A stretch of 64,000 nucleotides of DNA, from positions 27,512,264 through 27,576,263 of the forward strand of contig NW_022881603.1 of the NCBI RefSeq assembly GCF_003369915.1, written 5' to 3'. The position numbers were made by a program, and so were the translations under genes. The stretch is from Drosophila miranda (lineage: Eukaryota; Arthropoda; Insecta; Diptera; Drosophilidae). Numbering within the stretch: position 1 is the stretch's first letter; every line of letters starts with the position of its first letter. Below the pieces are notes generated by a model. The model was given only the letters and a program-made list of their open reading frames with translations, was not told where the DNA came from and made no database searches. This document shows positions 22,419-34,100 of the stretch, one piece after another.

Positions 22419-25400
22419 CTACAATTTTAGGTCTTTGGCGTGAAAAATCCCCACCGGCCTCCCCGACAGATCCTCCAGCTCGTAGGCGTTATTCCCTACT
22501 GGACGTACGACTCTGCATTTTAGAAATTTCCGGGCGAACTTGGCGTTGTAGCTTTTGCCAAAGTCGCTGAGGGTGAAGTTGCGCCTGTAGACTTCTTGGC
22601 CAGGTCTGGCGAAAAAGACTCGGGCCCGTTTGTTATAACGCTGGCTGCTCCGCTCATACGCTTGGTGTAGGCTGCGTTTAATTTGCTCGCGAATGAGGTG
22701 TCGCTTATCCGCGGGATCTAATGCGTGCACTTCGTGTTCCGTCAAAGACTGCAGCTTCCTCGCCAGCTTATAGCAGTTCCCATTCAGGAACATCTGCTGT
22801 CCAAATACAGCGAAGAACGGCGTGACGCCTGTGGCTTCGTGCACGGAGTCACGGATTGACACTTCGATCTCCGGTAGGTAGATGTCCCAGTCCCTGTGAT
22901 CCTTCTCCAGATACGTCCTTATTGCAGCGAGTATCGTCCGATTTACTCTCTCGGCTGCATTGCTTTGCGGCGAGTATACTGCTGTGCGCATGTGTCGGAT
23001 CCCGAAGCCGCTGACCATGTCCATGAAAGTCTTCGACAGGAACTGCTTTCCGTTGTCGGAGTGGATCACCTCTGGCACCCCGAATTTGTAAAAGACCTCT
23101 TGCACCAGGAATTGAATGACGTTCGCCGCGGTCGCCTCTCTCATCGCCTTCAAGAAGGTGAATTTCGAAAAGTGGTCTACGACGACGAAAATCCAAGCCT
23201 GTCCCCTTTTCGACCTGGGATACTTTCCAAGGAAGTCTATGTAGAGCTTTTGGAATGGCCTCTCCGTGGTTACTTCCTGACCGATCCCGACTTGGCTCCG
23301 GTAATTGGGTGCTTTGGATTCCTTGCATTCGGTGCAGCTTCGGACGTATTCCCGCACTTGTGCCGTCATCGCCGGCCAGTAGTAGTGCCTTTTTAATCTA
23401 TGCAAGGTCTTCTTCATTCCACCGTGTCCAGCTGTGTGGTCTTCGTGGGCCTTTGCGATGAGGGTTTTCGTCAATGCCGCGGGAATCCATAATTTCCACA
23501 TGGAACCTTCCACTTGGTCGTCGATTTGCGCGAAGGCCATTCGCTTGAATACTAGGTCCCCGTCTATTCGCAGGTCAGGCAATACTTCTTTGTTCCTGCA
23601 GATTTCTTCTTTCAGCTCCTGGTATTCCGTTGACTTGAATTCCGTCGTCTGGAATCCGAGGATTTCCGTTGGGTCTAGAACCACCTCCTCGATGCAGCGT
23701 GATAGTGTATCCGCCACTATATTTTCGACTCCCTTGCGGTGTTCGATCTCAAAGTCGAACCTCTGCAGCCGCAATGACCATCTCGCTAGACGCCCATTCA
23801 GGTCCTTGAGTGACATTAGCCACTTGAGGCTGGCGTGATCAGTAATTACCGTGAACGGCATCAATTCCACATATGGCCTGAATCTCTCTATCGCCAATAC
23901 CGCAGCTAAACATTCTTTCTCCGTTACAGAATAATTTATTTGGTGTTTGTTCAGCTTGGAAGAAAAGAATGCCACTGGACGCTCTGCTTTGTCGTCATCC
24001 AGCTGGAAAAGCACTGCTCCCACTCCAAAATTTGAGGCGTCGCACTGGATGTAAAAATGGCGTTTGAAGTCGGCATGGACTAATACAGGAGCCGTGGTGA
24101 GGGCCTTTTTCAGGGATTCTATGGCCGCCCTCGCTTCCGTTGGCAAGGAAAACTTCCCGCGCGCATGCTTCTTCAGAGCATCTGTTAACGGTACAGCGAC
24201 GGTTGCGAAGTCCTTGATGAAGCGCCTATACCATCCTGCGGTTCCTATGAAGCTCCGTAGCTCCTTCACTGAACTTGGGTTCGGGATCTTTTGTATAGCC
24301 ACAACCCTATCGGGATCCATTTGCAGCGTGCCACCTCCGATGATAAACCCTAGGTATTTTAGCGACTTAAAGCAGAATTTGGATTTTTTTAAGCCTATCG
24401 TCAAATTCGCTCTTTTCAGGCACTGGGCCACCAATCGCAGATACCGCAGATGCGTCTGGAAGTCCGGGGCTATCACCAAAAGATCGTCCAAATAAACGAA
24501 AACGTTTGATCGGAGCTGAGTTGGAATTACCTTATCCATCACTCTGCATAACCTCTGGGCAGCGTTACACAGACCGAAGGGCATCATCACGAATTGATAC
24601 AGCGGACGGCCTGCGACGGTAAATGCGGTGCACTTCCGGCTTTCTGGGTCCAGTTTAATCTGCCAGAATGCGAATTTGAGGTCGACGCTAGAAATGTAGT
24701 ATGTCTGGTCAATCCTGGATAGTATACCCTCGATACTAGGAAGAGGGTAAGCATCTTTTACGGTGAGTTGGTTCAGTTTCCGCGCGTCCAAACAGAATCT
24801 ATTTTTGTTTGGCTTTCGCACCACCGTCGTCCGATTGCTCCATGGACTATCGCTAACTTCGATCACTCCTAGCTCCAGCATTTTATCCACCTCGGTCCAG
24901 ATCACCTCCTGCATCGCTGGGGATTGAGGGTAATGCCGATCTTTAAATGGTTCTGCGCCCTCGATCAACTGGATCCGATGCTGCTCTACCGTCGTTGTTC
25001 CCAATCCGGCATCCTCATAGGTCAGAAACTCCTTCTTTACCTTCTCCAGCTCTTCGGTTTCCGTGTCTTCCAGGGCCCAAGCTTCCACTTCCACGTCCTC
25101 CGGGCGATGTTCGGCGTACTGGCTGATTTGTGACATTTGGATCTCGCCTACTTGGACCTCGCTGGATCTACTGGACTCTTCTCCGAGGACTGTGGGAGCC
25201 AGCGCGAAGGATCTCCAGAAATCTATGCCCAAGTACATGGCTTGCTCTAGGTACGGGCATACGTAAAACAAGATCTCTTTGTTCATTCCGTTATATCTTA
25301 CGCAGAGTTTGGTTTTGCCGATTATGGACCTGTCTTCTCCAGAGGCTGTCTTGATGATCGAGACATAATTGTCCATTTCCACCTCAAGGTCGGCAAGGAG

Positions 25401-25949
25401 TTCACGGCTGCCCTTTCCTAAGACACTAACGGATGCCCCAGTATCTAGGAGTCCAGCAATCCGATGTCCTCTTATCTGCACTTCGGCAAACACTCTGGGA
25501 TCGCGTCCTGCTCCTCGTCTGACTGCCTCGGCCACCTCTTTGCGAGTCTGTCGCCTTTCCTTAAATCTGGAACGGGCCTTTTGGAGTCTACGACTGACAC
25601 CGCGCATCCCCTCCAGCTGCCTGTCATCAAAGATTTGGTTTCGAATTTGTATGTATCTCCTCATCCTTTCTTCGGCCGGTACAAACTTCAAACTATTTTT
25701 ATTTAATTTATTCGGGCTATTATTCTTAAATTCTATATTAATTAGTGGACCATCGTTCATTTCTTCGCGGGCTTCTGTCCCGAGCGCTGATCTCCCGCTT
25801 TCATCATGCCCGCTCGTGCGTTTCCCGAGCAATTGGGACACGTTGGAGTAAACATTTCTGGTTTCCCGCAGCGGTAACAAAATATTTTGCGTTCCTTCGC
25901 CACGCAGTCTCGGAATCCGTGGTCGAACTGGCCGCAATTCCAGCAACAC
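22419..25949 (-). CDS. Gypsy-class Pol: protease, reverse transcriptase, RNase H, integrase
   Basis: This is an uninterrupted frame of about 1,176 codons. Domains in order are an aspartic protease (LLDTGAS near residue 170), reverse transcriptase with the catalytic YLDD motif (FVYLDDLLV), RNase H (D-rich segments such as IQCDASNFGVGAV), and an integrase. The integrase has an HHCC zinc finger (HEDHTAGH...CTEC) and DDE residues in YIDFLGK, IHSDNGKQF and the SPQSNAAERV block. The frame begins at a GTG and has no suitable ATG. It overlaps gag by about 190 bp in the -1 frame, so it is expected to be made as a Gag-Pol fusion by -1 ribosomal frameshifting. The frame looks intact. Confidence 0.95.
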   Translation of the reverse strand: MLLELRPVRPRIPRLRGEGTQNILLPLRETRNVYSNVSQLLGKRTSGHDESGRSALGTEAREEMNDGPLINIEFKNNSPNKLNKNSLKFVPAEERMRRYIQIRNQIFDDRQLEGMRGVSRRLQKARSRFKERRQTRKEVAEAVRRGAGRDPRVFAEVQIRGHRIAGLLDTGASVSVLGKGSRELLADLEVEMDNYVSIIKTASGEDRSIIGKTKLCVRYNGMNKEILFYVCPYLEQAMYLGIDFWRSFALAPTVLGEESSRSSEVQVGEIQMSQISQYAEHRPEDVEVEAWALEDTETEELEKVKKEFLTYEDAGLGTTTVEQHRIQLIEGAEPFKDRHYPQSPAMQEVIWTEVDKMLELGVIEVSDSPWSNRTTVVRKPNKNRFCLDARKLNQLTVKDAYPLPSIEGILSRIDQTYYISSVDLKFAFWQIKLDPESRKCTAFTVAGRPLYQFVMMPFGLCNAAQRLCRVMDKVIPTQLRSNVFVYLDDLLVIAPDFQTHLRYLRLVAQCLKRANLTIGLKKSKFCFKSLKYLGFIIGGGTLQMDPDRVVAIQKIPNPSSVKELRSFIGTAGWYRRFIKDFATVAVPLTDALKKHARGKFSLPTEARAAIESLKKALTTAPVLVHADFKRHFYIQCDASNFGVGAVLFQLDDDKAERPVAFFSSKLNKHQINYSVTEKECLAAVLAIERFRPYVELMPFTVITDHASLKWLMSLKDLNGRLARWSLRLQRFDFEIEHRKGVENIVADTLSRCIEEVVLDPTEILGFQTTEFKSTEYQELKEEICRNKEVLPDLRIDGDLVFKRMAFAQIDDQVEGSMWKLWIPAALTKTLIAKAHEDHTAGHGGMKKTLHRLKRHYYWPAMTAQVREYVRSCTECKESKAPNYRSQVGIGQEVTTERPFQKLYIDFLGKYPRSKRGQAWIFVVVDHFSKFTFLKAMREATAANVIQFLVQEVFYKFGVPEVIHSDNGKQFLSKTFMDMVSGFGIRHMRTAVYSPQSNAAERVNRTILAAIRTYLEKDHRDWDIYLPEIEVSIRDSVHEATGVTPFFAVFGQQMFLNGNCYKLARKLQSLTEHEVHALDPADKRHLIREQIKRSLHQAYERSSQRYNKRARVFFARPGQEVYRRNFTLSDFGKSYNAKFARKFLKCRVVRPVGNNAYELEDLSGRPVGIFHAKDLKL

Positions 25950-27247
25950 AGCCTGGGTTTGTTCGCCAGGTGAGTTTCTTCCACCATCCTTGCTTCGTCT
26001 TCATCCAGAAACTCCGTTTCCGGCTCTAGCTCCTCCACTCGCTTCCCGGCTGATTGGAATTTCGGCACAGGACGGAACGTCGACTTCTGCTCGCGTCCGC
26101 GAAAGTGGTACTCCACTTCCAGGCACTCTTCCCTCAGCTGCTCCACGTTCCGGACTCGGATCGCGTAAACGTAGCGGGCGATCTCATCATCGAGCCCCTT
26201 CTTCAAGACTCGCACCATTTCGGACTCAACCAAAGGAGGGGTGAGTCTAGCCGCCAGTCTGCGCATCGCTCTAAAATATTCTTCCACAGATTCGCCAGAT
26301 TGTTGCCTTCGCTCATGCAAGGTGCGTAGCCGCTCGAACTCGCCACCCACTGCTCGGAACCGGGACACCAACTCGTCCTTCAAATCCTCCCATCCTTCCG
26401 GAGGCCGTTCTCGGACAAATTGCCAATACCACTCCGCCGCTTGTCCTTTGACGAGATGGTGAAAGTTGTCAAGGACCTCGTCCCACGACCGTCGGTTCTG
26501 CCTACGGAGGAACTCGACCCTGAACACGAAGTCCTGCACCGTCATCTTATTTGGATCTCCATCTCCGTCGAAGTGGATTTCCCATTTGTCGACGCGCCCC
26601 CATCTCGCTCCTCTCCAATCATCTCTCCTTTCATATGGTGGCAGATCTGTTGGACCTCCGCCGTCTCCTGATGTCTCCCGTCTCTGCCTTCCAGCACCTG
26701 GATCCAGGTCCGCATCGGCTATTCCTCGGCGCCAGTTCTGGCTCAACCTCGCCGGCTTCCTTGGAGGCGACTGTGAATTCCATGCGTCATCGTCCTTGGG
26801 TCTTTTGGGCATGGTCCCTGTGTTCGGCTTCTGCCTGAGGTGAGCTAGAGGCTGCTGATCGCCATTATTATTATCGCTGTTTTCACCCTGGTCTCTTTCC
26901 AATCTCAGATCTTGGATCAATTCCCCGTTCTGGCGAAGAGGCGCCATCACCTCTGTTATGGCCCCCATCAGCTCCATAAAGCCGCGACGGATCTCCTCCT
27001 GCAACGTCCTACTCAGAGTATCTGCCATGCTGCCTCTCCACGTCTCCTGTGCTTGCGCTATGGCGACATTTACTCCTGAGAGAATCTCGGAGGGCAGTGC
27101 GTTCGATTGGCCTGGCAAATTCCAGCTGTCGTCTTCACGCCCCTCAGCGCCCTGTGTGTCCCCGCCTTGCATCTGTCCTTGGAGGTTACCTGGTGGAGGA
27201 GTCCTGCGAGTCATTTTCTGCTTAGACCGCAAGTTGTACGCGCTCAT
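25757..27247 (-). CDS. Gypsy-class Gag with CCHC zinc knuckle
   Basis: About 496 residues start at ATG 27247; the TTG just upstream is not needed. The protein is rich in R, E and Q. A central capsid-like segment contains a retrotransposon gag-type motif (AAEWYWQFVRERP...LVSRFRAVG). Near the C terminus is a CX2CX4HX4C knuckle (CWNCGQFDHGFRDC) followed by a second cysteine cluster (CYRCGKPEMFTPTCPNC) that lacks the canonical histidine spacing. It packages the element RNA in virus-like particles. Its end overlaps pol in another frame. Confidence 0.9.
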   Translation of the reverse strand: MSAYNLRSKQKMTRRTPPPGNLQGQMQGGDTQGAEGREDDSWNLPGQSNALPSEILSGVNVAIAQAQETWRGSMADTLSRTLQEEIRRGFMELMGAITEVMAPLRQNGELIQDLRLERDQGENSDNNNGDQQPLAHLRQKPNTGTMPKRPKDDDAWNSQSPPRKPARLSQNWRRGIADADLDPGAGRQRRETSGDGGGPTDLPPYERRDDWRGARWGRVDKWEIHFDGDGDPNKMTVQDFVFRVEFLRRQNRRSWDEVLDNFHHLVKGQAAEWYWQFVRERPPEGWEDLKDELVSRFRAVGGEFERLRTLHERRQQSGESVEEYFRAMRRLAARLTPPLVESEMVRVLKKGLDDEIARYVYAIRVRNVEQLREECLEVEYHFRGREQKSTFRPVPKFQSAGKRVEELEPETEFLDEDEARMVEETHLANKPRLCCWNCGQFDHGFRDCVAKERKIFCYRCGKPEMFTPTCPNCSGNARAGMMKAGDQRSGQKPAKK

Positions 27248-28182
27248 CAACCTAGCCCTGTATTTCCCTACCTCGAACTATCCTACTTATCTTTTTATTC
27301 AATACAATTAATTATCTACTCTTCTTTCAGAACAATCGCATAAACACTACCTATAACGCCAACTCACTGATCTTCAGCACAAAAACGTTTAATACGGCAA
27401 AAACACTAATAAGGGGGAAAGGAACCACAGCTACTACTAGGGCCAACTCTGCACATGGTGTTCTACGTCTTTTCCTGTCCAACGTCTAAAATTTGGCGAG
27501 CGCTGTTGACTGATCTTATCTTCCTTGAAAGATTAAGAGTCAAGGGCGCTCACTTCCCTACAGTCGCTGTTTCCGCCTACTTCCCTACTGAATGTTCGTT
27601 GCGGGATGTTGTAGCTGCTCCGAGTGCAACGCGTGGCCGACATCTGTCCCCACGGGCCACTCAGAACAAAAAATCTCCTTGAGAATCTACTCTCCCGACT
27701 CCATCCAGCGGTAAGCAGGGGAAGCGAAAAACAGAAATCTTTCTGACCATTCCTAACTTCGGGTATTTCTTTTTCTTCAGGTTCTCCTTTTGCACACCAG
27801 GCACCGGGCCGGTTGCTAACTGGCTTTTGGATTCTCCTCTGCCAGTGCCAAACCAAATCCCCTCTTGAGATTGCCTGCTTCCCGTTGTCAGATAAGTGCC
27901 GAAACATCCAACATCAAAAAAAACTATTTACTTTGTGGATTTTTTTCTTGCATCCTCAGGTCCCTCCGCGCCGTGCTTCTGTGAGCCAACTCGTCGAGTC
28001 CCTCACAGGCCACCGGAACACCGATGGACCCCAGATTGCAGAATACCACTCGAGATCTATCTTCTCTGCTGGATATTTATAATTTCTTCGACGTCCGTAT
28101 GACTCGCATCCGTACTCTCCCTCTTTGATGGTCGAGCCAGGACTGCGAGTCCACTTCCCTGTCTCAGATTGGGCGCCATTAT
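27248..28182 (-). other. 5' leader of the gypsy-class element
   Basis: About 930 bp lie between the 5' LTR and gag without a convincing reading frame. This is long but within the range for elements with long leaders. The primer-binding site sits at the LTR end. Confidence 0.6.
28161..28178 (-). other. Primer-binding site, TGGCGCC type
   Basis: On the minus strand, TGGCGCCCAATCTGAGAC begins 4 bp inside the 5' LTR (spacer ATAA). TGGCGCC-type sites pair with a tRNA 3' end, usually tRNA-Lys in gypsy-class elements. The exact tRNA was not checked. Confidence 0.75.
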
Positions 28183-29524
28183 TGTTACGAACCTTTGTTT
28201 TTCTTTGGGGCAAGGCCGGCTAGCCAGTCATCCCAGGGCTGGATACTTCCCAAGCCCTCAGGTCGCACAACAACCAACTGATTGGACATCTCGAACAAAA
28301 TGAAACAAGAAAAATAACCGACAAAAAAAAAACTGAAAAAAACGGACTCTACTCGACAAACAACATTACAGTCTTCCCTCAACACAGACTTGGACCAGGT
28401 CGAGGTGTCGATGTTTTACCCCCCGACGCACCCACCCTACCTGAGATCTGAATCACACGTTCCGGATCTCCCTGCCATTGGCAAAAGCCTTACCCTCTCG
28501 TTGCTGTGGCTCCTCTTCCCCCATACGAAACGCTTAACAATTCATTTCTTCGTTATAATCTTCACTTCATTTCCTATTTTCACACGATATCATTTCTAAA
28601 CTAGGCCTGCCTATTCATCCCCCCCTCATCTTAGTACTACTGGCGGTTAATAAATAATTAGATTAATAGGAATAAATAATATAATAAATATAAATAAATA
28701 GGTTACATATATATAATAAATATGGACGGACTTAAATTACATATACTTATAACTAGAGACGTCTAACAAAAATAATTAATGGGAGTAAATAAGTTGATGT
28801 GCTTTTTTTTCTTCTCCCTAAGTGGGCGAGGGTCCCGCACTACGTGGCCAGGTCTGATCCTTCGAGACCAGCAGGAACAACAGGCCAGGGTGGCGGAGCT
28901 GTGACCTATTCCCTACGGCCAACAAAAAAATAAATTTGGGGTTTCTTTACTCCCCCTTTGGAGCGGACTCACTCTTATGCTTCCTGGTCCTGGTTCCTGG
29001 TCTTTCCCTGATCTGGATCCCCTGGAATCACATTTATTTATCTTTTATTCATTTTTTTGCAGGGTGATGGCCACTACTCCATCCTCATCCCACTCACTTT
29101 TTCTTTCAGAACAAAAAAAATCGCTAAGTCACTAGGTCCGGCGCGCATGCTCCTCCGTTGCGGGAACTTTTTTTTCTGAACCCCCTCTTGGCTGTTCTGT
29201 TTAATGCTCCCGGCTGCCGATCCCCATCGCTCTCTGTTCTATCGCCCTTGAACTAGGTTCAAGGGCATGGCCTGATTCGGGCTGCTGTCGGCTCTCTTTT
29301 CTTTTGGGTGTGGGTGAGTTGGCTTCGGGACTCCGTTATGGGATGAGATCGGAAATCCTCTCACAACGGCTCCGGAGAGCGCGCGGAACTCTAACTCTCC
29401 AGGACCAGGTGGCCACTCTTCGCTAACCTTTCCCCTTAAATTTTGGCCCTGCCACCCTGTTCAAAAAAATACCTTCCTCTCAGCGCTTCTAGGGTCTCGC
29501 CTATCGATATCTTCGCATGCAACA
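28183..29524 (-). repeat. 5' LTR of the gypsy-class element (full length)
   Basis: This 1,342-bp LTR includes the 153 bp missing from the other LTR. It ends GCATGCAACA on the plus strand and is followed by the ACGC target duplication. As the 5' LTR in minus orientation it should carry the element's promoter. Confidence 0.9.
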
Positions 29525-31132
29525 ACGCTTTATTTTTGCATACATTTTTTTTAAATCAAATTTATATTGATATGCAAAAAAATTTTTAATAGAATTTTTT
29601 CTAATAATCTCGCATTCATTCTTTATTCAATTAATTATAAGTAGATTTGTGTTCAGTAATCAATTTTTTATCAAATACAAAAAAAAAAATTATGTATAAA
29701 GAATTGTTTCTCATAATCTCACATTATTTCATTCTTCTTGTTGTTCTCTAATATATTTTTTTTTCTCGTGTTTTCTTTGTGGAATAAATTCTTAGAACAT
29801 TGATTTGACTTGAGTTTCGAATTTTGAAATGATTATTTGTTTCATTCGCTTTATTTTTCAATTAATTATAAGTGAATTTTCTCTCAGATATTTTTCCATC
29901 ATTTTTGTGGATCAATTTTAATTGGTTAAATAAAAAAAAAAAAAAATTAATATAGAGAGACTTGTTTCCCATAATCTCACATTCATTCATTCTTCTTGTT
30001 GTTGTTCTTTGATATTATTTGTGGTTATTATTATTTTTCTTTGTGGATTAAACTCTTGGCACATTGATTTAATTTTAGACTCGAATTTTTAAAGATTATT
30101 TGTTTCACTCGCTTTATTTTTCAGTTACTTAACAGTGCATTTTCTTTCTGATATTTTTCCATAATTTTTGTGGATCAATTTTATTTGGATATAAACAAAA
30201 AAATGTATTTGTAAAGAAAGAATTTTTTCCAATTTTATTTTTTTTGTTTTCCTTGTGAAATAAATTCTTGGCACATTTTTTTTGATTTCAGATTCTTTTT
30301 TTTTAATGATTATTTCCTTCGCTCGCTTTATTTTGTTATCAATTCAATAGTGTATTTTTTTTCCATTTTTTATCAATTCATCTTGATACAATAAAAAAAA
30401 ATGTGTGTATTTTTTCCAAATAAATGGGATCCATCTCTTGTTGTTCTCTGATATTATTTTTGAATGAATGGAATATGTTATATATGTAAGTTTTGGCCCC
30501 ACCAAGGCACTTATTGAATGCCAAATCTTGAATATCTTTAATTCTACAAAAAAAAAGTGTTCTGTTTCCTTCGGCTTCGTCTGAAATGTTAACTATTTTA
30601 TGAAAATATCTTCTGTAGCACATTCGGATATGTTCTTGCGTCGAAAAGTTGCCCCAACAACCGCCAATCAGTCAAGTCAGCCAGACAGACAGTCGCTCCT
30701 TCCAAATGCATCTCCAGGCCGTGGTGCCTGTCTTCTAACTGGGTCGATAGCGGTGGGCGTTGGGGTTTAGCTTAAAATGCTTTTAGGTTTACGTAAAATG
30801 CATTTCGCCAGCAAATGACGCGTGCCTTTGACTGACAGCCATTGTAGTTGTAGTTGCAGTTGCTGCTGCTGTTGCGGTGGCAGGGATATGGATGAGGATG
30901 AGAATGGTGATGGTGATGGCGATGGCTTGCTGGCTGTGTGGCATTCAAACTGACAGCCGGCAAAACTCTAATTGAAATGGAGCTGAAGAATGGTGCTCCT
31001 GTTGTTGTTCCGTGAGCGGCAGCGGCGGCGGCGGCGGCGGCGGCTGCGTAATTACAAAACGAGCAATGGAACAATGGAGGAGCAAAGGAAATATTTGTAA
31101 AACTAAAATTGGATGAGCGCTTGATAGATGCC
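29525..31132. repeat. Array spacer, unit 6, continued after the retrotransposon
   Basis: The spacer resumes exactly at ACGCTTTATTTTTGC, the sequence broken at 21032. It shows the usual sub-repeats and 11 GGC-type codons near 31018-31047. No gene is seen. Confidence 0.85.
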
Positions 31133-34100
31133 TTATTCTTGAGGGGTGGCGGGCGCGACACTGCCTAGCTCCAAATTTATGGCATTCTTAAGGATTTCCA
31201 AGCGGGACTCGGACGATTCGGCGGACGCAACTTTAACGTCTCAGGATTCTTTGTCCGGCTGCTTCTCACACTTGATCACATGCCGCTCGTCGGAGAGAAT
31301 GCTCAGGAAGCTGGGATACTCGATGAGGACAATGATGCAGTTGGCCTGGGCCATTTCGACGATGCGTTGCAAGTAGCGCATACAAACCCATTTCTGGAAC
31401 AGCATCTACATTAAAGGAAACCAAAGTCGGGAATGGGCAACTGCTGGGGATCTTACCGAATCTGTGGGTCCACGGGCATAGATGTCGTTAATGTAGGAAG
31501 CCGTGATAAACTGCCAGGTCACGAAATCAGCTATCTATAAGATACAGGACGGGTGGAGGGGGGGATCAAGAGAAACGTAGACTCAAAGGCACACAGTGCA
31601 AACATTATCCAAATGGCTGATAATCAGCACCGATTGCTTGGCAATGCTGCTCAGGGCCAACTGGAAGGAGACCATCAGCAAGTTCTGGACACTGTGATCG
31701 GACTGGCTCCAGAAGATGTTCCTGTTGTCGCCAGCAATACGGATGGAAGTGCGAACAGTACGCAAATCGAAGTCGAGATCCTGCCGGAGGAAAACGCAAT
31801 GAAAAACATGTGGAAAACAGAGAGGTCGCATATACCTCTTCGGTCAGACTTTGAGGGCCCTGGGCGCCGGGCACCAGGAACCACACCGTATACTGCTTCA
31901 TGGTGATGTACTCGAATATGCCGCGCACATGGTTGAACACCTGCATCACGAACTGACGCTCCGAGCGGAGTACGGCCTCGTTGACGGTAATACAGGATTT
32001 GGCCAATTTGCACACCAAATCCTCCTCATCCAGATCCTTGCGAACGAAGAGCTTGGCAAAGATCTCAAAAGGATTGTGTTCCAGTCCCACCTGAACGATA
32101 GGTGGCCAGGGCTGAGGGCGACGCGCCATCTAGCGGAAGTCCAGGGAGGCTCGATGGTGTATGGGGACATCGTGGGGAGCTGGAGCCGTTACTGGGGATA
32201 TAAGGAAGAGAATAGGATTAGTTATATGTATTAGTAAGGGAAAAAGGGATAAATAAGAGTGAAAATATTAGAAAACGTGGATTGGATTATGGAAATCGTG
32301 GAGCGTGGACGGAGTAACGTCGAAATTTGAAATTTTGTGCTTAAAACAGAAAGTTTGAAGTGAGTACAGAAAAGGCGGGCGATAAGATAGGTTGTAATGC
32401 AGAAAATTTTACTAACAGCCGGCAAGGAATATAGCCACCAGAACCGGGCCAGAAGGTTTCCTGGAGAGGGACACTGGAGTTCGAGAAAGTCGACTGCAGA
32501 GAAGAAGACTGCCCAACGGAACCTGAGTGAGTTCGTTCCAGTTGCGCGTGTGTGAGCCAAGTAGCGCGGGACGTGTGAAGGGGGAGGGTGAAAGAGAACG
32601 AGTTAGCTGCCAGGGCGATTCTAGCCACACCGCACGATCGTTGCATCGCCTTCCAGTGCGTGCCACACGTTTGGTCTCATTCACCAAGTAAAAACCCCGA
32701 AACCCTATTCACACACACACACACGCGCACACGTGTACACGGACCTATATAAATTTAGGGCTGACCGGCCACGGCCAGCGATCGCCCACGTCGTTTGAAC
32801 TTAAAGAAAAAAAACATAATCCGCACTCCAAATACCGTTCCACATTAAATGTTATTTTGTTCCGTGTGTTGTCCTTTATTTAGTAATTAGTATTAGCTTA
32901 AACCGTTTAACGTAAAATCTTGGCCATTGAAAAAAAATATGTAAAAACACCAACACCTTTCAAGAACCTAAATCTGCGATCAGCTGTTCAGTGCCAGAAG
33001 ATTAACCCTTAGTGGGTGACGCGGGGGTCCCATCAGTCCACCGTATTTGGTCGAGCGATTTGTGGCAAAATATTGTTTATTGTTTATGTCCCGGGGACCC
33101 TTAACAAGAGCTCTTGGTAGGTTAAGTCTCCGTAGGGGCCCGAGTTAAATTAACTCCCGTAAAACTGGATCCACTCATCTACACATATTCCATTACGTAT
33201 GGGTGAGGGAGGGTATCCCTGTTGGTTGAACGAAATTTCAGCAGTTATTTCCTTGTTTGTTCCAGTCCCACCTGAACGATAGGTGGCCAGGGCTGAGGGC
33301 GACGCGCCATCTAGCGGAAGTCCAGGGAGGCTCGATGGTGTATGGGGACATCGGGGGGAGCTGGAGCCGTTACTGGGGATATAAGGAAGAGAATAGGATT
33401 AGATATATGTATTAGTAAGGGAAAAAGGGATAAATAGGAGTGAAAATATTAGAAAACGTGGATTGGATTATAGAAATCGTGGAGCGTGGACGGAGTAACG
33501 TCGAAATTGGAAATTTTGTGCTTAAAACAGAAAGTTTGAAGTGAGTACAGAAAAGGCGGGCGATAAAATAGGTTGTAATGCAGAAAATTTTACAAACAGC
33601 CGGCAAGGAATATAGCCACCAGAACCGGGCCAGAAGGTTTCCTGGAGAGGGACACTGGAGTTCGAGAAAGTCGACTGCAGAGAAGAAGACTGCCCAACGG
33701 AACCTGAGTGAGTTCGTTCCAGTTGCGCGTGTGTGAGCCAAGTAGCGCGGGACGTGTGAAGGGGGAGGGTGAAAGAGAACGATTTAGCTGCCAGGGCGAT
33801 TCTAGCCACACCGCACGATCGTTGCATCGCCTTCCAGTGCGTGCCACACGTTTGGTCTCATTCACCAGGTAACAACCCCGAAACCCTATTCACACACACA
33901 CACACGCACACACGTATACTCGGACCTATATAAATTTAGGGCTGACCGGCCACGGCCAGCGATCGCCCACGTCGTTTGAATTTAAAGAAAAAAAACATAA
34001 TCCGCACTCCAAACACCGTTCCACATTAAATGTTATTTTGTTCCGTGTGTTGTCCTTTATTTAGTAATTAGTATTAGCTTAAACCGTTTAACGTACATTG

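Larger units (their letters stand above)
21033..29524 (-). mobile_element. Complete gypsy-class LTR retrotransposon
   Basis: An 8,492-bp element in minus orientation has interrupted the array spacer. ACGC at 21029-21032 is repeated at 29525-29528, a 4-bp target duplication typical of Ty3/gypsy elements. Both LTRs have TG...CA ends. Open gag and pol frames lie between them and no env frame is visible. LTRs above 1 kb recall Osvaldo- or Ulysses-type elements, but the family is not assigned. By eye the LTRs differ by about two substitutions outside one indel, so the insertion is young. Confidence 0.93.

Noticed and set aside
22849..25851. Numerous frames of 60-167 codons on both strands within the gypsy-class element
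   Set aside because: All are shadows of the Gag and Pol frames, which carry the protease, YLDD and integrase motifs.
32231..33741. Minus-strand frames of 91-109 codons in the LTR-like insertion
   Set aside because: They overlap each other, match no domain, and occur only because the 1,181-bp segment is duplicated.
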